Notes: a model not told the origin generated them from the letters alone. DNA of 64,000 bases from Bacteroidota bacterium (GCA_024244665.1 JAAEOI010000061.1:38496-102495), one strand, 5' to 3'; positions 7,904 to 17,697 are shown, numbered from the stretch's first letter. A program made the numbers and translations.

Positions 7904-8605
7904 TTATAATATGCTCGCTAACCATCTGTACATTAGAACGAGAGGTGCTATTTCAAGGGCACAAAGGTACAAAAATATATAGAATATTGAAACATCTTTC
8001 TTCAAAGAAAATACAATCCCCCTGATCAGCCGAATTATAAGTATTGCTGCAAGAGCAGCAACGGTAAGCCATTGGAACACATCCTTCAGGATTCCGTTAG
8101 TATAGATCACAAACAACAAAAGTGGTAAGACAGACAGCCCAATTAACTTATTAAATATGAATATATTGAAAAGATACTCCCGGAAAATACGAATTCGGTT
8201 AAACAGGAATCCTGCAGTATTAACCAGTATCAACCTGGACAAAAACAACACCACAAGGACGGCCAGATTAAAAAGAAAGAGATAAATCCCTGATATACCG
8301 TAGGGTTCAAGACCAAAACGGATTTCAGCTACGTAAAGGATTAAGCTAACACTGAGGAGGTAAAAAACATAGAGGATATTGTCAAGCTGCTTTTGCAAAA
8401 TACTGTTGTCCTTGAACATCCTTGCCGCCACCTGGAAACTGACTGAGGCCTGGAAAGTCTGCATCAGGATGGAACCATAAAAGATCCTGATCCAGGCATA
8501 GATTCCCAGAAGCGCAAAAAGGGCAATGAACAACCAGGCGGGATGGTGTGCCTGAATTTTATCAGCCCACACCATGGTTTCAGCAACTGTACCGGAGATT
8601 GACAT
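7904..8605 (-). CDS. DUF4271 family membrane protein
   Basis: A 233-residue integral membrane protein with about six to seven hydrophobic segments (for example WLFIALFALLGIYAWI, ILYVFYLLSVSLILY and LFLFNLAVLVVLFLSRLIL). Sequence and place upstream of hemD match the Bacteroidota DUF4271 family, whose function is unknown. The conserved adjacency to hemD hints at a link to haem or envelope metabolism, but that is inference only. A perfect TATCTTTG -7 element lies 35 bases upstream of the start. Confidence 0.85.
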   Translation of the reverse strand: MSISGTVAETMVWADKIQAHHPAWLFIALFALLGIYAWIRIFYGSILMQTFQASVSFQVAARMFKDNSILQKQLDNILYVFYLLSVSLILYVAEIRFGLEPYGISGIYLFLFNLAVLVVLFLSRLILVNTAGFLFNRIRIFREYLFNIFIFNKLIGLSVLPLLLFVIYTNGILKDVFQWLTVAALAAILIIRLIRGIVFSLKKDVSIFYIFLYLCALEIAPLVLMYRWLASIL

Positions 8606-8639
8606 TTAATGGCCCGAATTTTGAGTTGATTTGAATAGA

Positions 8640-8647
8640 CAAAGATA
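8640..8647 (-). promoter_or_regulatory. Bacteroidota -7 promoter element (TATCTTTG)
   Basis: A perfect match to the TAnnTTTG element of the Bacteroidota primary sigma factor, 35 bases upstream of the DUF4271 start. No convincing -33 TTG was found. It probably drives the DUF4271-hemD-rnpA run. Confidence 0.55.
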
Positions 8648-8728
8648 CACATCGCCCAAACTTAAAAAAAGTTAATATTTGGGGATATTTGATTTCTTTG
8701 TGTTCCTTTATCCCAGCATTTTATATCA

Positions 8729-10441
8729 ATGAATCATCACTATAGAGATATGAAGAGGTCGAAAAGAAACATCATTATAAGCGTTGCAGCCATTCTTTTA
8801 GTCAGTGTTGGATTTACAACCATAGGGAATAAAGACATGGAGCTGGTTAAAAACCTGGATATTTACTACACCATGTTCCGGGAGTTGAATAGGTTTTATG
8901 TGGATGAAACCGATCCTGAGGAACTTGTTACAACCAGTATCAATTCCATGCTCTCATCGCTGGACCCTTACACCACATACATCCCCGAATCGGATATGGA
9001 TGATTTCAGATTCCAGACCACCGGTGAATATGGTGGTATTGGTTCACTGATACGCCGCTCGGGCAATTACACCATTATTGCGGATCCCTACAAGGATTTT
9101 CCGGCCGATAAGGCTGGTTTGAGGGCAGGAGACAAAATTCTTAAGGTGAACGGGAAAAGCGTTAAAGACATGGGCATTACAACTGTGAGCGACCACCTAA
9201 AAGGAAAACCGGGAACCGAAATCGTACTGACCGTTGAGAGATACGGTGAAAAGAAACCCATAGACTTCGCTCTGACCAGGGAAAAAATCTCCATCTCCAA
9301 CGTACCATACTACGGAATGCTGAATGATCATACCGGATATATCCGGTTGGCCAATTTTACAACCGGAGCCGCTCAAGAGGTTGAAAAAGCCATGAAAAAG
9401 CTTAAGAAAGAGAACAATATGCAATCCCTTGTTCTGGACTTGAGGTCAAATCCGGGGGGATTGCTCATTGAAGCTGTCAGAATATGCAATCTTTTTGTGG
9501 ACAAGGGTGAGCTTATCGTCAGTACTAAAGGAAAAATGAAGCAATGGGATTCCGACTACCTTACCCAGAGAGAACCCGTGGATAAGGAGATCCCATTGGT
9601 GGTAATGGCAAACAGGGCTTCCGCCTCTGCTTCTGAAATTGTGGCCGGAGCTCTTCAGGACCTGGACAGGGCTGTTGTAATAGGACAGAGAACATTCGGG
9701 AAAGGTCTTGTACAAACCTCACGCCCTCTGAAATACAATGCCCAGCTAAAAGTAACCACCGCCAAATATTACATTCCCAGCGGACGCTGCATCCAGGCCC
9801 TGGATTACACCAACAGGAACGAAGATGGAAGCGTAGGTACCATTCCCGATTCGCTCATCAGTGAATATGAAACCCGGAACGGAAGGCTGGTTTATGACGG
9901 TGGAGGAGTTCAGCCCGACTTTGAAGTAATTCCGGAAATGTTCTCCGAGATTACATTACAACTCTTCACACAGAACATGTTTTTTGACTTCGCCACCAGG
10001 TACAGGACGGAAAATCAACAGATTTCAGAAGCCAGTACATTCACTGTATCAGATAGTGATTATGAGTTATTTGAAGCTTTTGTTGAAAGTCGCGATTTCG
10101 AATTCAAAACCTCCAGTGAAAAAGCATTTGATGAACTTGTGAAAATCGCCAAAAGGGAGAAATACCATGAAATTGCCAGTGAAGAGTTTTCATCTCTGGA
10201 GGAGAAGCTCTCACACAACAACCTGAAAGACCTGGATACCTTCAATAAAGAGATACGACAGATACTTGGTCAGGAAATCGTAAACAGGTACTACTACCAG
10301 GCAGGCAGGATCCTGGCCCGTATCCAGGAAGATCCTCTACTGGACAAAGCTGTTGAAATTCTGGACGGACCCGGTGTTGTTAAGGAGGTGCTGACAGGAA
10401 AGCAGGGGGCCCTGGTGAGAGCAATGCTTACTGAAAATTAG
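8729..10441 (+). CDS. S41-family carboxy-terminal processing protease
   Basis: Periplasmic tail-specific protease of 570 residues. Order: an N-terminal membrane anchor or signal (NIIISVAAILLVSVGFTTI), a PDZ domain (GGIGSLI to VKDMGITTVSDHLKGKPG), then the S41 catalytic core with LDLRSNPGG, the nucleophile serine in SASASEIVAGAL and the lysine in RTFGKGLVQ. About 150 extra helical residues follow the core, as in many Bacteroidota homologues. Such enzymes cut exported proteins at unfolded C-termini. The last four bases overlap the polA stop on the other strand. Confidence 0.95.
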   Translation: MNHHYRDMKRSKRNIIISVAAILLVSVGFTTIGNKDMELVKNLDIYYTMFRELNRFYVDETDPEELVTTSINSMLSSLDPYTTYIPESDMDDFRFQTTGEYGGIGSLIRRSGNYTIIADPYKDFPADKAGLRAGDKILKVNGKSVKDMGITTVSDHLKGKPGTEIVLTVERYGEKKPIDFALTREKISISNVPYYGMLNDHTGYIRLANFTTGAAQEVEKAMKKLKKENNMQSLVLDLRSNPGGLLIEAVRICNLFVDKGELIVSTKGKMKQWDSDYLTQREPVDKEIPLVVMANRASASASEIVAGALQDLDRAVVIGQRTFGKGLVQTSRPLKYNAQLKVTTAKYYIPSGRCIQALDYTNRNEDGSVGTIPDSLISEYETRNGRLVYDGGGVQPDFEVIPEMFSEITLQLFTQNMFFDFATRYRTENQQISEASTFTVSDSDYELFEAFVESRDFEFKTSSEKAFDELVKIAKREKYHEIASEEFSSLEEKLSHNNLKDLDTFNKEIRQILGQEIVNRYYYQAGRILARIQEDPLLDKAVEILDGPGVVKEVLTGKQGALVRAMLTEN

Positions 10442-13236
10442 TGCGCTTCAAGCCAGTTGCCGCCCTCCCCCATATCTATCGTAAGGGGTACTCTCAGCTG
10501 TGCCACATTTTCCATCTGCTCCTTCACGATGCGACGAACCTGCTCCGTTTCCGCAGGTATCACATCAAAGTTTAGTTCATCATGCACCTGCAGGATCATG
10601 GAGCTCTTCAGCTGCTCTTTCTCCATGGCTGCCTCTATCCTGATCATGGCAATTTTTATAATATCGGCCGCCGATCCCTGGATGGGCGAGTTGATGGCAT
10701 TCCGTTCGGCATTCCCTCTGACAACCGAATTCCTGGATAGAATGTCGGGCAGAAAGCGCCTCCTGCCATACATGGTTTCAACATAACCATTTTCTCGGGC
10801 CTTCAGAATGCAGTTGTCCATAAATGCCTTAACTCCGGGATAGGTTTCAAAATAACCGTCGATGAGCATTTTGGCCTCACTCCTTGGTATCCGCATTCTC
10901 TGCGCCAGCCCGAAAGCCGATATCCCATAAATAATTCCAAAATTGGCCGTTTTGGCCCTTCCCCTCATCTCCCTTGTGACCTCTTCCTGTTCAATTTTAT
11001 AGATCTTGGCTGCAGTGGCTGTATGTATATCGGCATCATTGACAAAAGCTTCAATCATCACTGGATCTTCACTCAGGTGAGCCATTAGCCTCAGCTCTAT
11101 CTGGGAGTAGTCGGCCGATATAAATCTGTTTTCAGCGCTCTCAGGGATGAATGCCCGCCTGATCTCCCGTCCGCGCTCCTCCCTGATTGGAATATTTTGC
11201 AGGTTCGGATTATTGGAAGAGAGTCGGCCTGTTGTAACCACAGCCTGGTTAAAGGATGTGTGAATTTTGTCTGTTTTGGGCTTGACCAATGCCGGAAGCG
11301 CCTCCACATATGTGGATAACAATTTTCTTAACGACCTGTATTCCAGCACCTTATCAATAATCGGATGTTTATCACTCAATTTGACCAATATCTCCTCACC
11401 GGTAGCATACTGTTTTGTTTTGGTCTTTTTCGGTTTATCCACAATCTTCATCCTATCGAAAAGCACCTCTCCTAGCTGCTTGGGAGAACTGATGTTAAAC
11501 TCAAGGCCTGCAAGTTCATGAATCCCTCCCTCGGCAATTATGATCTCTCCCCTGAGCTCCTCAGCAAAAATCTGCAATGCATCCACATCTAGTTTAACAC
11601 CCTGGTGCTCCATTTCCATCAAGACCCTCACCAGCGGCATCTCTATATCAGCTGAAAGATCTTCAATCCCCTCCTCCTTCAGCAAACCCTTAAAAATTTC
11701 GCTCAGCTGCCAGGTAATATCTGCATCCTCACAGGCATACTCTTTTGCCTTCTCCAGCTCAACGGTACGGAAAGAGTCCTGCCGCCCCCCTTTTTTACCG
11801 ATCAGCTCCTCGATCCTAACCATGGAATAATCAAGGTACTGTTCGGCCATGATATTCAGATTGTGCCTTTGTTCAGGCATTAGCAAAAAATGTGCAATCA
11901 TAGTATCAAATAAGGAGCCCTTAACATCTATGTCATAATTTTTTAAGATGTGAAGATCATATTTTAGATTCTGACCGCATTTTTCAATGTTCTGATTGGA
12001 AAATGGTCCCTCCAGCAGTTTCAGCCACTCTTTGACCTCATCCATCTCCTCACCCATGGCCACATAGATTCCTCTGTGAGCTTCCCAGCTAAAAGCAATA
12101 CCCACCAGCCTGGCTTCAATGGGATCAATACCGGTGGTCTCTGTGTCAAAACAGAAGCTCTTCAGCTCCGACAGGATAGCTGCAAGTTGTTTCACCTTTT
12201 CCGTGTCATTTACAAGCTCGTAATGGTGATCCACGCTTCCAATATTCTGCCACTGCTGCTTCTCCGTCTCTTCCTGCTCCAGGGGCGGACCAAACAGCGT
12301 TCCCGGCTCAGCAGCAGGAGTTTTTGAAGGGAGCGGTGAGGAAGAATCATGCTGCCCGGGTGCTGGACCTGCGAGAATTCTGGTAGCTAAGTTCTTAAAT
12401 TCCAACTCATTAAACAAATCCATGAGGGTCTGTTGATCCATTGGGCGTCGTCCCATCTCAAATGGAGAGATCTCAACCGGCACATCCAGGACTATGGTGG
12501 CCAACTCCTTTGACAGCTTCACCTGTTCGGCAGAGTTCTCCAGGTTCTCCTTCTGTTTCCCCTTGAGCTGATCAATATTTTCATAAATCCCCTCCACTGA
12601 AGAGAATTTTCCTATCAATATTTGGGCATTCTTCGGACCAATTCCTGCAGCTCCAGGTATATTGTCCGAAGAGTCGCCCATCAGGGCCAATATATCGATC
12701 ACCTGTTCGGGGCGTTCCACGACAAACTTCTCCTTTACCTCTTCAACTCCGAGCACTTCGGCAGGAGCTCCGCCCCTTCCCGGTTTATACATGAAGATAT
12801 TTTCTGAAACCAGCTGGGCGTAATCCTTGTCCGGAGTCATCATAAATACGGTAAAACCATCTTTCTCTGCCCTCTTGGAAAGCGTACCGATCACATCATC
12901 CGCTTCAAAACCGGCCTTTTCAACAATGGGGATGTTATATCCCTTTAGTAAGCGCTTAATATATGGAACTGCGCTTCTGATATCTTCGGGTGTGGCATCG
13001 CGATTGGCCTTATACTCAGTGTACATCTCGTGTCTGAAGGTAGGGCCGGGGGGATCAAATACAACGGCAATATGGGAAGGATTCTCCTTCCGTATCAGCT
13101 CATCAAGGGCAAGAGTGAAACCAAAAACCGTGGAGGTTGGAATCCCCCTGGAATTGGTCATGGGATTTGAAATAAAAGCATAATAAGCCCTGTAAATCAA
13201 GGCATAAGCATCCAACAAATATAATCTCTTCTCCAT
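10438..13236 (-). CDS. polA: DNA polymerase I
   Basis: Repair and Okazaki-fragment polymerase of 932 residues with three domains: N-terminal 5'-3' exonuclease (LLDAYALIYRAYYAF, DDVIGTL, GDSSDNIPG), a middle 3'-5' exonuclease whose metal-binding residues are kept (FDTETTGID, NLKYD, YACEDAD), and the C-terminal family A polymerase (ADYSQIELR, RRAKTANFGIIYG-like GRAKTANFGIIYG, QVHDEL). Proofreading should be active, unlike in Gram-positive relatives with a dead exonuclease. It follows queD by 14 bases on the same strand. Confidence 0.98.
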   Translation of the reverse strand: MEKRLYLLDAYALIYRAYYAFISNPMTNSRGIPTSTVFGFTLALDELIRKENPSHIAVVFDPPGPTFRHEMYTEYKANRDATPEDIRSAVPYIKRLLKGYNIPIVEKAGFEADDVIGTLSKRAEKDGFTVFMMTPDKDYAQLVSENIFMYKPGRGGAPAEVLGVEEVKEKFVVERPEQVIDILALMGDSSDNIPGAAGIGPKNAQILIGKFSSVEGIYENIDQLKGKQKENLENSAEQVKLSKELATIVLDVPVEISPFEMGRRPMDQQTLMDLFNELEFKNLATRILAGPAPGQHDSSSPLPSKTPAAEPGTLFGPPLEQEETEKQQWQNIGSVDHHYELVNDTEKVKQLAAILSELKSFCFDTETTGIDPIEARLVGIAFSWEAHRGIYVAMGEEMDEVKEWLKLLEGPFSNQNIEKCGQNLKYDLHILKNYDIDVKGSLFDTMIAHFLLMPEQRHNLNIMAEQYLDYSMVRIEELIGKKGGRQDSFRTVELEKAKEYACEDADITWQLSEIFKGLLKEEGIEDLSADIEMPLVRVLMEMEHQGVKLDVDALQIFAEELRGEIIIAEGGIHELAGLEFNISSPKQLGEVLFDRMKIVDKPKKTKTKQYATGEEILVKLSDKHPIIDKVLEYRSLRKLLSTYVEALPALVKPKTDKIHTSFNQAVVTTGRLSSNNPNLQNIPIREERGREIRRAFIPESAENRFISADYSQIELRLMAHLSEDPVMIEAFVNDADIHTATAAKIYKIEQEEVTREMRGRAKTANFGIIYGISAFGLAQRMRIPRSEAKMLIDGYFETYPGVKAFMDNCILKARENGYVETMYGRRRFLPDILSRNSVVRGNAERNAINSPIQGSAADIIKIAMIRIEAAMEKEQLKSSMILQVHDELNFDVIPAETEQVRRIVKEQMENVAQLRVPLTIDMGEGGNWLEAH

Positions 13237-13250
13237 TCTAAACAGGAAAT

Positions 13251-13700
13251 TTATCGGTTATCCTCAGCATACCACTCTCCATATGAAGTGGCTGTCTCAT
13301 ACAATTTCACAGAATGGAGTTCCAGGGAGGAGGGCAATTTACCTCGTATGGTATCCACGATAAAGAGCACAAGGTTTTCACAGGTGGGTTGGAAATCAAA
13401 AAAATGAACCTTTTCGTACATGGTCCCAACCGCGGTCAGGACCTCCCCTTCCGCTTCCCTGTATACTACAAGTGAATGATCCAGAAAATCGACTACCGGA
13501 CCCTTCACCAGAGTTTTTAAATCTTTGAAATCAAGAACCATCCCGAATTTCGGATCGGAGCTGTCGGTAATGGGGGTTCCCTTCAGGGTAACAAACAGCC
13601 TGTAGGAGTGTCCATGAATATTCCGGCAGGCTCCGTCATAATTCCATAGCGAATGAGCCGTCTCAAAATTAAACTCCTTTGTAACCCGTATTTTTCCCAT
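13251..13700 (-). CDS. queD: 6-carboxy-5,6,7,8-tetrahydropterin synthase (QueD family)
   Basis: A 149-residue enzyme of the 6-pyruvoyl-tetrahydropterin synthase fold, predicted to make 6-carboxytetrahydropterin for queuosine and 7-deazapurine synthesis. Zinc ligands H16 (ETAHS) and H29/H31 (NIHGHS) and the catalytic C25 (GACRN) are present, as is PTCENLVLF. Other queuosine genes are not in the window. It lies between arsR and polA with gaps under 20 bases, so the three form one run. Confidence 0.9.
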   Translation of the reverse strand: MGKIRVTKEFNFETAHSLWNYDGACRNIHGHSYRLFVTLKGTPITDSSDPKFGMVLDFKDLKTLVKGPVVDFLDHSLVVYREAEGEVLTAVGTMYEKVHFFDFQPTCENLVLFIVDTIRGKLPSSLELHSVKLYETATSYGEWYAEDNR

Positions 13701-13717
13701 GGTTCCGTGCTTATTGA

Positions 13718-14020
13718 TTAATCAGTAAAAGCACATTCGCTGATACCATGAACAAGCTGACTCAAATTTTCTTGCTTTAAATAATACAACGTGTTCTTCG
13801 TCTGCCTGGAGGAAGCCAGGATCCCTTCATCTTTCAGGATTCCCAGGTGATGAGAAGCAGTGGATTGCTCTATCCCGAGTAATTCATGTATCTTGGTGAC
13901 ACTCAGTCTACTACCCTCACTAAGGTAGCCAGGGACAGCAAGGCGTATGGGATGAGAGATGGTCTTGAGCATATTGGCAGCCCTCTCAATTTCTTCAGGT
14001 TTTAACTCAGCAAACTCCAT
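13718..14020 (-). CDS. ArsR-family transcriptional regulator
   Basis: A 100-residue winged-helix repressor-type protein: AANMLKTISHPIRLAV, then the helix-turn-helix TKIHELLGIEQSTASHHLGIL and the wing SSRQTKNTLYYL. No cysteine metal site is visible, so the signal is unknown. The frame reaches back to a TTG at 14065, but that TTG is inside a perfect TATATTTG promoter element; the ATG at 14020 (MEFAELKPEE) is therefore the likely start. Heads a run with queD and polA, but nothing shows that it regulates them. Confidence 0.85.
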   Translation of the reverse strand: MEFAELKPEEIERAANMLKTISHPIRLAVPGYLSEGSRLSVTKIHELLGIEQSTASHHLGILKDEGILASSRQTKNTLYYLKQENLSQLVHGISECAFTD

Positions 14021-14062
14021 GGAATAAGTAACTGGAATATTTAAACTTCTACAGATGTTATA

Positions 14063-14070
14063 CAAATATA
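14063..14070 (-). promoter_or_regulatory. -7 promoter element (TATATTTG) for arsR-queD-polA
   Basis: Perfect TAnnTTTG match 43 bases upstream of the arsR ATG at 14020. It contains the false TTG start of the longer open frame. Confidence 0.6.
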
Positions 14071-14127
14071 GTCATATTAAAGGTTTTTAATATTTTACAC
14101 TGCTGGCATTGGATTCGCTAATTTTTC

Positions 14128-14135
14128 TACCTTTG
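14128..14135 (+). promoter_or_regulatory. -7 promoter element (TACCTTTG) for the polyprenyl synthase
   Basis: Perfect TAnnTTTG match 20 bases upstream of the synthase start. It is divergent from the arsR element about 60 bases away. Confidence 0.55.
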
Positions 14136-14154
14136 AGAATTCCATCCAAAACTG

Positions 14155-15129
14155 ATGATCAAACTTGATGACATTCGGGAGCCGGTCAGGCTGGAAATGA
14201 AAGAATTCAACTCGCAATTCAGAAGCTCCATTTCAAGCAACATCCCCCTGCTCAACCTGGTTACCAACTATGTGCTGAAGAGAAAGGGTAAACAGATGCG
14301 ACCCCTCTTTGTATTCCTGACATCCAAAATGTTTGGTGATATTAACCGGTCCACACACACAGCAGCTGCCCTGATTGAACTGATGCACACTGCCACCCTG
14401 GTACACGATGATGTGGTGGATGATTCCAATGAACGAAGGGGCGCCTTTTCCGTTAAAGCTATCTGGAGATCAAAAATTGCGGTCCTGATGGGTGACTTTC
14501 TCCTGGCCAAGGGGCTGTTGCTTGCAGTACAACAGAAAGAGTATGACCTGCTGGAGATCACTTCCATCGCATCCCGGGAGATGAGTGAAGGTGAACTTTT
14601 ACAGCTTCAGAAATCGAGAAGTCACAATATTGATATTGAAACCTACTACGAAGTAATCCGGAAAAAAACCGCAAGCCTGATCGCTGCCTGCACTTCCAGT
14701 GGAGCACGAGCTTCCGGAGCCTCCCCTGAAATAGTAGAAAAGGCATATAACATGGGGATAAACATTGGAATGGCCTTCCAAATTAAGGATGATCTGTTTG
14801 ATTATCAAGATAATGGACTGATTGGAAAGCCTACTGGTAACGATATTAAGGAGAAGAAATTCACACTCCCCCTGATCTATGCTCTAAACCAGTCTGATCA
14901 TGGCCGCAGTAAGGCGATACTCCGGAAAATCAAAAAAGGAAAAAAGAGTCAGAAGGTCGTTAATGAAGTAGTTCAATTCGTAAGGGAAAATGGTGGCGTT
15001 GAATATGCCATGGAAAAAATGCAGGAGTTCAAGCAGGAAGCTAACCAGATCCTGGATTCCTTTCCCGACACAGCAGCCAGAAAATCACTAAAAGATCTGG
15101 TGGAATTTACGGTTTCTAGAAAGAAATAA
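14155..15129 (+). CDS. Polyprenyl diphosphate synthase
   Basis: Trans-prenyl chain-elongating enzyme, 324 residues. The first aspartate-rich motif is D85-D86-x-x-D89 (LVHDDVVDD) followed by the RRG of SNERRG, and the second is KDDLFDYQ; the basic patch GKQMRP is near residue 46. It condenses isopentenyl diphosphate with an allylic primer, probably to make the quinone side chain (octaprenyl-type); product length cannot be read safely from sequence. The ispD and ispG genes that feed precursors are also in this window. Its stop is two bases from the convergent uvrC stop. Confidence 0.93.
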   Translation: MIKLDDIREPVRLEMKEFNSQFRSSISSNIPLLNLVTNYVLKRKGKQMRPLFVFLTSKMFGDINRSTHTAAALIELMHTATLVHDDVVDDSNERRGAFSVKAIWRSKIAVLMGDFLLAKGLLLAVQQKEYDLLEITSIASREMSEGELLQLQKSRSHNIDIETYYEVIRKKTASLIAACTSSGARASGASPEIVEKAYNMGINIGMAFQIKDDLFDYQDNGLIGKPTGNDIKEKKFTLPLIYALNQSDHGRSKAILRKIKKGKKSQKVVNEVVQFVRENGGVEYAMEKMQEFKQEANQILDSFPDTAARKSLKDLVEFTVSRKK

Positions 15130-15130
15130 T

Positions 15131-16933
15131 CTACTTGCCACTTATCTTGAAATAATCCAGGATCAACAAAGCCCTCTTTTTTCCTATTTCGACCGACAAC
15201 TCCTCCTCTGTAGCTCCCCCTATACCTTCCACGGATTTGAATTTCGAATACAATCTTTCGATGGTTTTTGCTCCGATTCCGGGAATCTCCCCCATGGACG
15301 ATTTAAGCATGGTGCCGGAACGCAACTTCCGGTGAAAATTAATCCCAAACCTGTGTGCTTCATTTCTCAAATTCTGAATAAGCTTAAGAGATTCAGAGTT
15401 TTTATCTATGTAAAGAGGAACAGAATCCCCAGGAAAGAAGATCTCCTCCAGCCTTTTTGCAATTCCAATAATGGCAATAATTCCCCTCAATTCGAGACGG
15501 TCCAGACTTTTCAAAGCAGCACTTAACTGTCCTTTTCCTCCATCAATTACAATGAGCTGTGGAAGGGAGGATTGTTCCTCCTTCAAACGTTTGTATCTCC
15601 GGTACACAACCTCCTCCATTGAAGCAAAATCATCGGCTCCCCTTACGCTCCTGATATGATAGTGGCGGTATTCCTTTTTTGCGACCCTCCCGTTCTTAAA
15701 AACAACGCAGGCGGCCACAGGAGCTGATCCCTGCAAATTGCTGTTATCAAAACATTCGATGTGAACTGGCAAAGCAGAGAGCCTCAAATCCTCCTGCAAG
15801 GTTGAAAGAATACGCTGGGAAGAATCCTTAGTTTTCAGGGTTGTCAGGTGTCTCCTTTTCTCCAGCCTGAAACTTTTTGCATTCCTTTCGGAGAGATCAA
15901 GCAGCTTCTTCTTATCACCGCGCATGGGTACTGTAACTCTGATATCCGGAAATAGCTTAACTTTTAAAGGGACGATAATCTCCTTTGAGCTGCTCTCTAT
16001 GCGATTTCTTAAATCGGTAATTACAAAGGCCAGCAACTCCTCATCCTCCTCATCAAGCCTTTTTTTAACCTGAACGGTATGCGCCTGGATAACGGCACCC
16101 TTTACAACTTTCAGAAAATTCACATAGGCTTCCTTCTCATCACTTACAATACTGAATACATCCACATTGTGTATAGAGCTATTCACAATGGTTGATTTTG
16201 CCTGGTAGCGAGACAGAATCTCGATTCTCTCCTTGAAACGGTTGGCTTCTTCATACTTGTATTCCTCAGCAAACGTCTTCATCTCCCCCTTAAGATAGCC
16301 GATCACATCATTAAGGTTTCCCTTTACTATATCCTTAATCTGATTGATGCTCCCTTCATAAGACTCAATTGTCTGCAACCCTTCACAGGGGCCCTGGCAA
16401 TTCCCAATATGGTACTCAAGACAAAGCTTATACTTTCCCCTGGCAATATTCTCATCCGTCAGAGCATGTTTGCAGGTTCTTAATTGGTAAAGCTGGCGAA
16501 TAAGATTCAACAAAACCTTAACAGCAAAAGCAGAAGTATATGGCCCGAAATATCGGGAACCATCATTTATAACAGTTCTGGTTGCAAAAACCCTGGGGAA
16601 GGGCTCATTCTTAATACAAATCCACGGGAAGGTTTTGTCGTCCTTTAAAAGAATGTTATACCTGGGCAGGTGTTTCTTAATAAGATTATTTTCGAGCAAA
16701 AGAGCATCCGATTCACTATCGACTACAATCCACTTTAAATCTGCTATTCGTTCTACCAGGACTTTTACTTTGAAAGAGTCATAGCTCTTCTTCCTGAAAT
16801 ACGAACTGACCCTCTTCCTCAAATTCTTTGCTTTCCCAATATAGATGATGACACCCTTGTTATCAAAAAACTGATATACACCTGGCTCCTCAGGCAGGGA
16901 CTTCAAATGGGTATCTAAAGGGTGATTTTCCAT
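15131..16933 (-). CDS. uvrC: Excinuclease ABC subunit C
   Basis: Nucleotide-excision-repair endonuclease that makes both incisions, 600 residues. The N-terminal GIY-YIG domain (PGVYQFFDNKGVIIYIGKAK) is followed by a cysteine cluster (CKHALTDENIARGKYKLCLEYHIGNCQGPC), the UVR segment for UvrB contact (AEEYKYEEANRFKERI), the RNase H-like domain (CFDNSNLQGS, DGGKGQL) and C-terminal helix-hairpin-helix motifs (IPGIGAKTIERL). All expected parts are present. Confidence 0.97.
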   Translation of the reverse strand: MENHPLDTHLKSLPEEPGVYQFFDNKGVIIYIGKAKNLRKRVSSYFRKKSYDSFKVKVLVERIADLKWIVVDSESDALLLENNLIKKHLPRYNILLKDDKTFPWICIKNEPFPRVFATRTVINDGSRYFGPYTSAFAVKVLLNLIRQLYQLRTCKHALTDENIARGKYKLCLEYHIGNCQGPCEGLQTIESYEGSINQIKDIVKGNLNDVIGYLKGEMKTFAEEYKYEEANRFKERIEILSRYQAKSTIVNSSIHNVDVFSIVSDEKEAYVNFLKVVKGAVIQAHTVQVKKRLDEEDEELLAFVITDLRNRIESSSKEIIVPLKVKLFPDIRVTVPMRGDKKKLLDLSERNAKSFRLEKRRHLTTLKTKDSSQRILSTLQEDLRLSALPVHIECFDNSNLQGSAPVAACVVFKNGRVAKKEYRHYHIRSVRGADDFASMEEVVYRRYKRLKEEQSSLPQLIVIDGGKGQLSAALKSLDRLELRGIIAIIGIAKRLEEIFFPGDSVPLYIDKNSESLKLIQNLRNEAHRFGINFHRKLRSGTMLKSSMGEIPGIGAKTIERLYSKFKSVEGIGGATEEELSVEIGKKRALLILDYFKISGK

Positions 16934-16948
16934 CTTTTCATATGATCA

Positions 16949-16967
16949 GGAGGCTATAGATGCCTCC
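16949..16967 (-). other. Small hairpin in the uvrC leader
   Basis: Perfect 6-bp inverted repeat GGAGGC/GCCTCC with a 7-base loop, 16 bases before the uvrC ATG. No T-run follows, so it is not a classic terminator. It could form in the uvrC mRNA leader. The 187-base gap between uvrC and apt shows nothing else clear apart from a weak AATATTTG element. Confidence 0.35.
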
Positions 16968-17120
16968 CCGTGGCCACAACCACTACAAATATTCAATTCT
17001 AAGGAACTTAAAATTGCAATACTTCAGGCTAAAAACATTCATAAAGAGCTCAAATTCATAAGATTCATGTGACAGTAAACCCCGGAACTGAAAATAGCCA
17101 GCATATACCAACCAGGAGCA

Positions 17121-17675
17121 TCACCCCCCCTCAAAAGAGTAAATTGACTCAATATTATATGCAGCGAGCTTTTTTCGTCCTGCTAGCTCAGGTAGTTCAA
17201 CCAGGAACAATATTTTCTCTACAATACCACCAAGCGACTCTACAAGCTTGCAACCAGCCTCTGCAGTTCCCCCGGTTGCCAGAAGATCGTCAATAATAAA
17301 AACCCTCTCTCCGGGTCGAATGGCATCCTCATGAATCTCCAATGCGTCTTCGCCATACTCCAGCTGATATGCAATCTTTCTTTTCTTAGCGGGAAGCTTG
17401 CCTGCCTTTCTGACCATCACAATACCTCCCCCGATCCTCCCTGAAATAGCACCAGCAAGAAGAAATCCTCTTGCCTCAATGGCCACCAGTTTATCGACCG
17501 GTGGCTCATTACCATTTTCACAAACTGAAGCCGAAAGCAAATTTGTGACAATGCCCATGGCCTTCGCATCCTGAAACACAGTTGTAAGGTCACGAAAAAC
17601 AATTCCCTCTTTTGGATGGTCCTCGATGGACCGGGTAATTTCCTTTAAATAGTTGATGCTTTCTTCCCGATTCAT
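17121..17675 (-). CDS. apt: Adenine phosphoribosyltransferase
   Basis: Purine-salvage enzyme joining adenine and PRPP to AMP, 184 residues. The PRPP loop VFIIDDLLATGGT, the GFLLAG segment and RKAGKLP are characteristic. The frame can be extended to a GTG at 17705, but that codon lies inside the parS-like site; the ATG at 17675 (MNREESINYLKE) gives normal length and is used here. It lies just downstream of mnmG on the same strand. Confidence 0.95.
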   Translation of the reverse strand: MNREESINYLKEITRSIEDHPKEGIVFRDLTTVFQDAKAMGIVTNLLSASVCENGNEPPVDKLVAIEARGFLLAGAISGRIGGGIVMVRKAGKLPAKKRKIAYQLEYGEDALEIHEDAIRPGERVFIIDDLLATGGTAEAGCKLVESLGGIVEKILFLVELPELAGRKKLAAYNIESIYSFEGG

Positions 17676-17697
17676 TCTACTAAATTTTCTTGAAATA

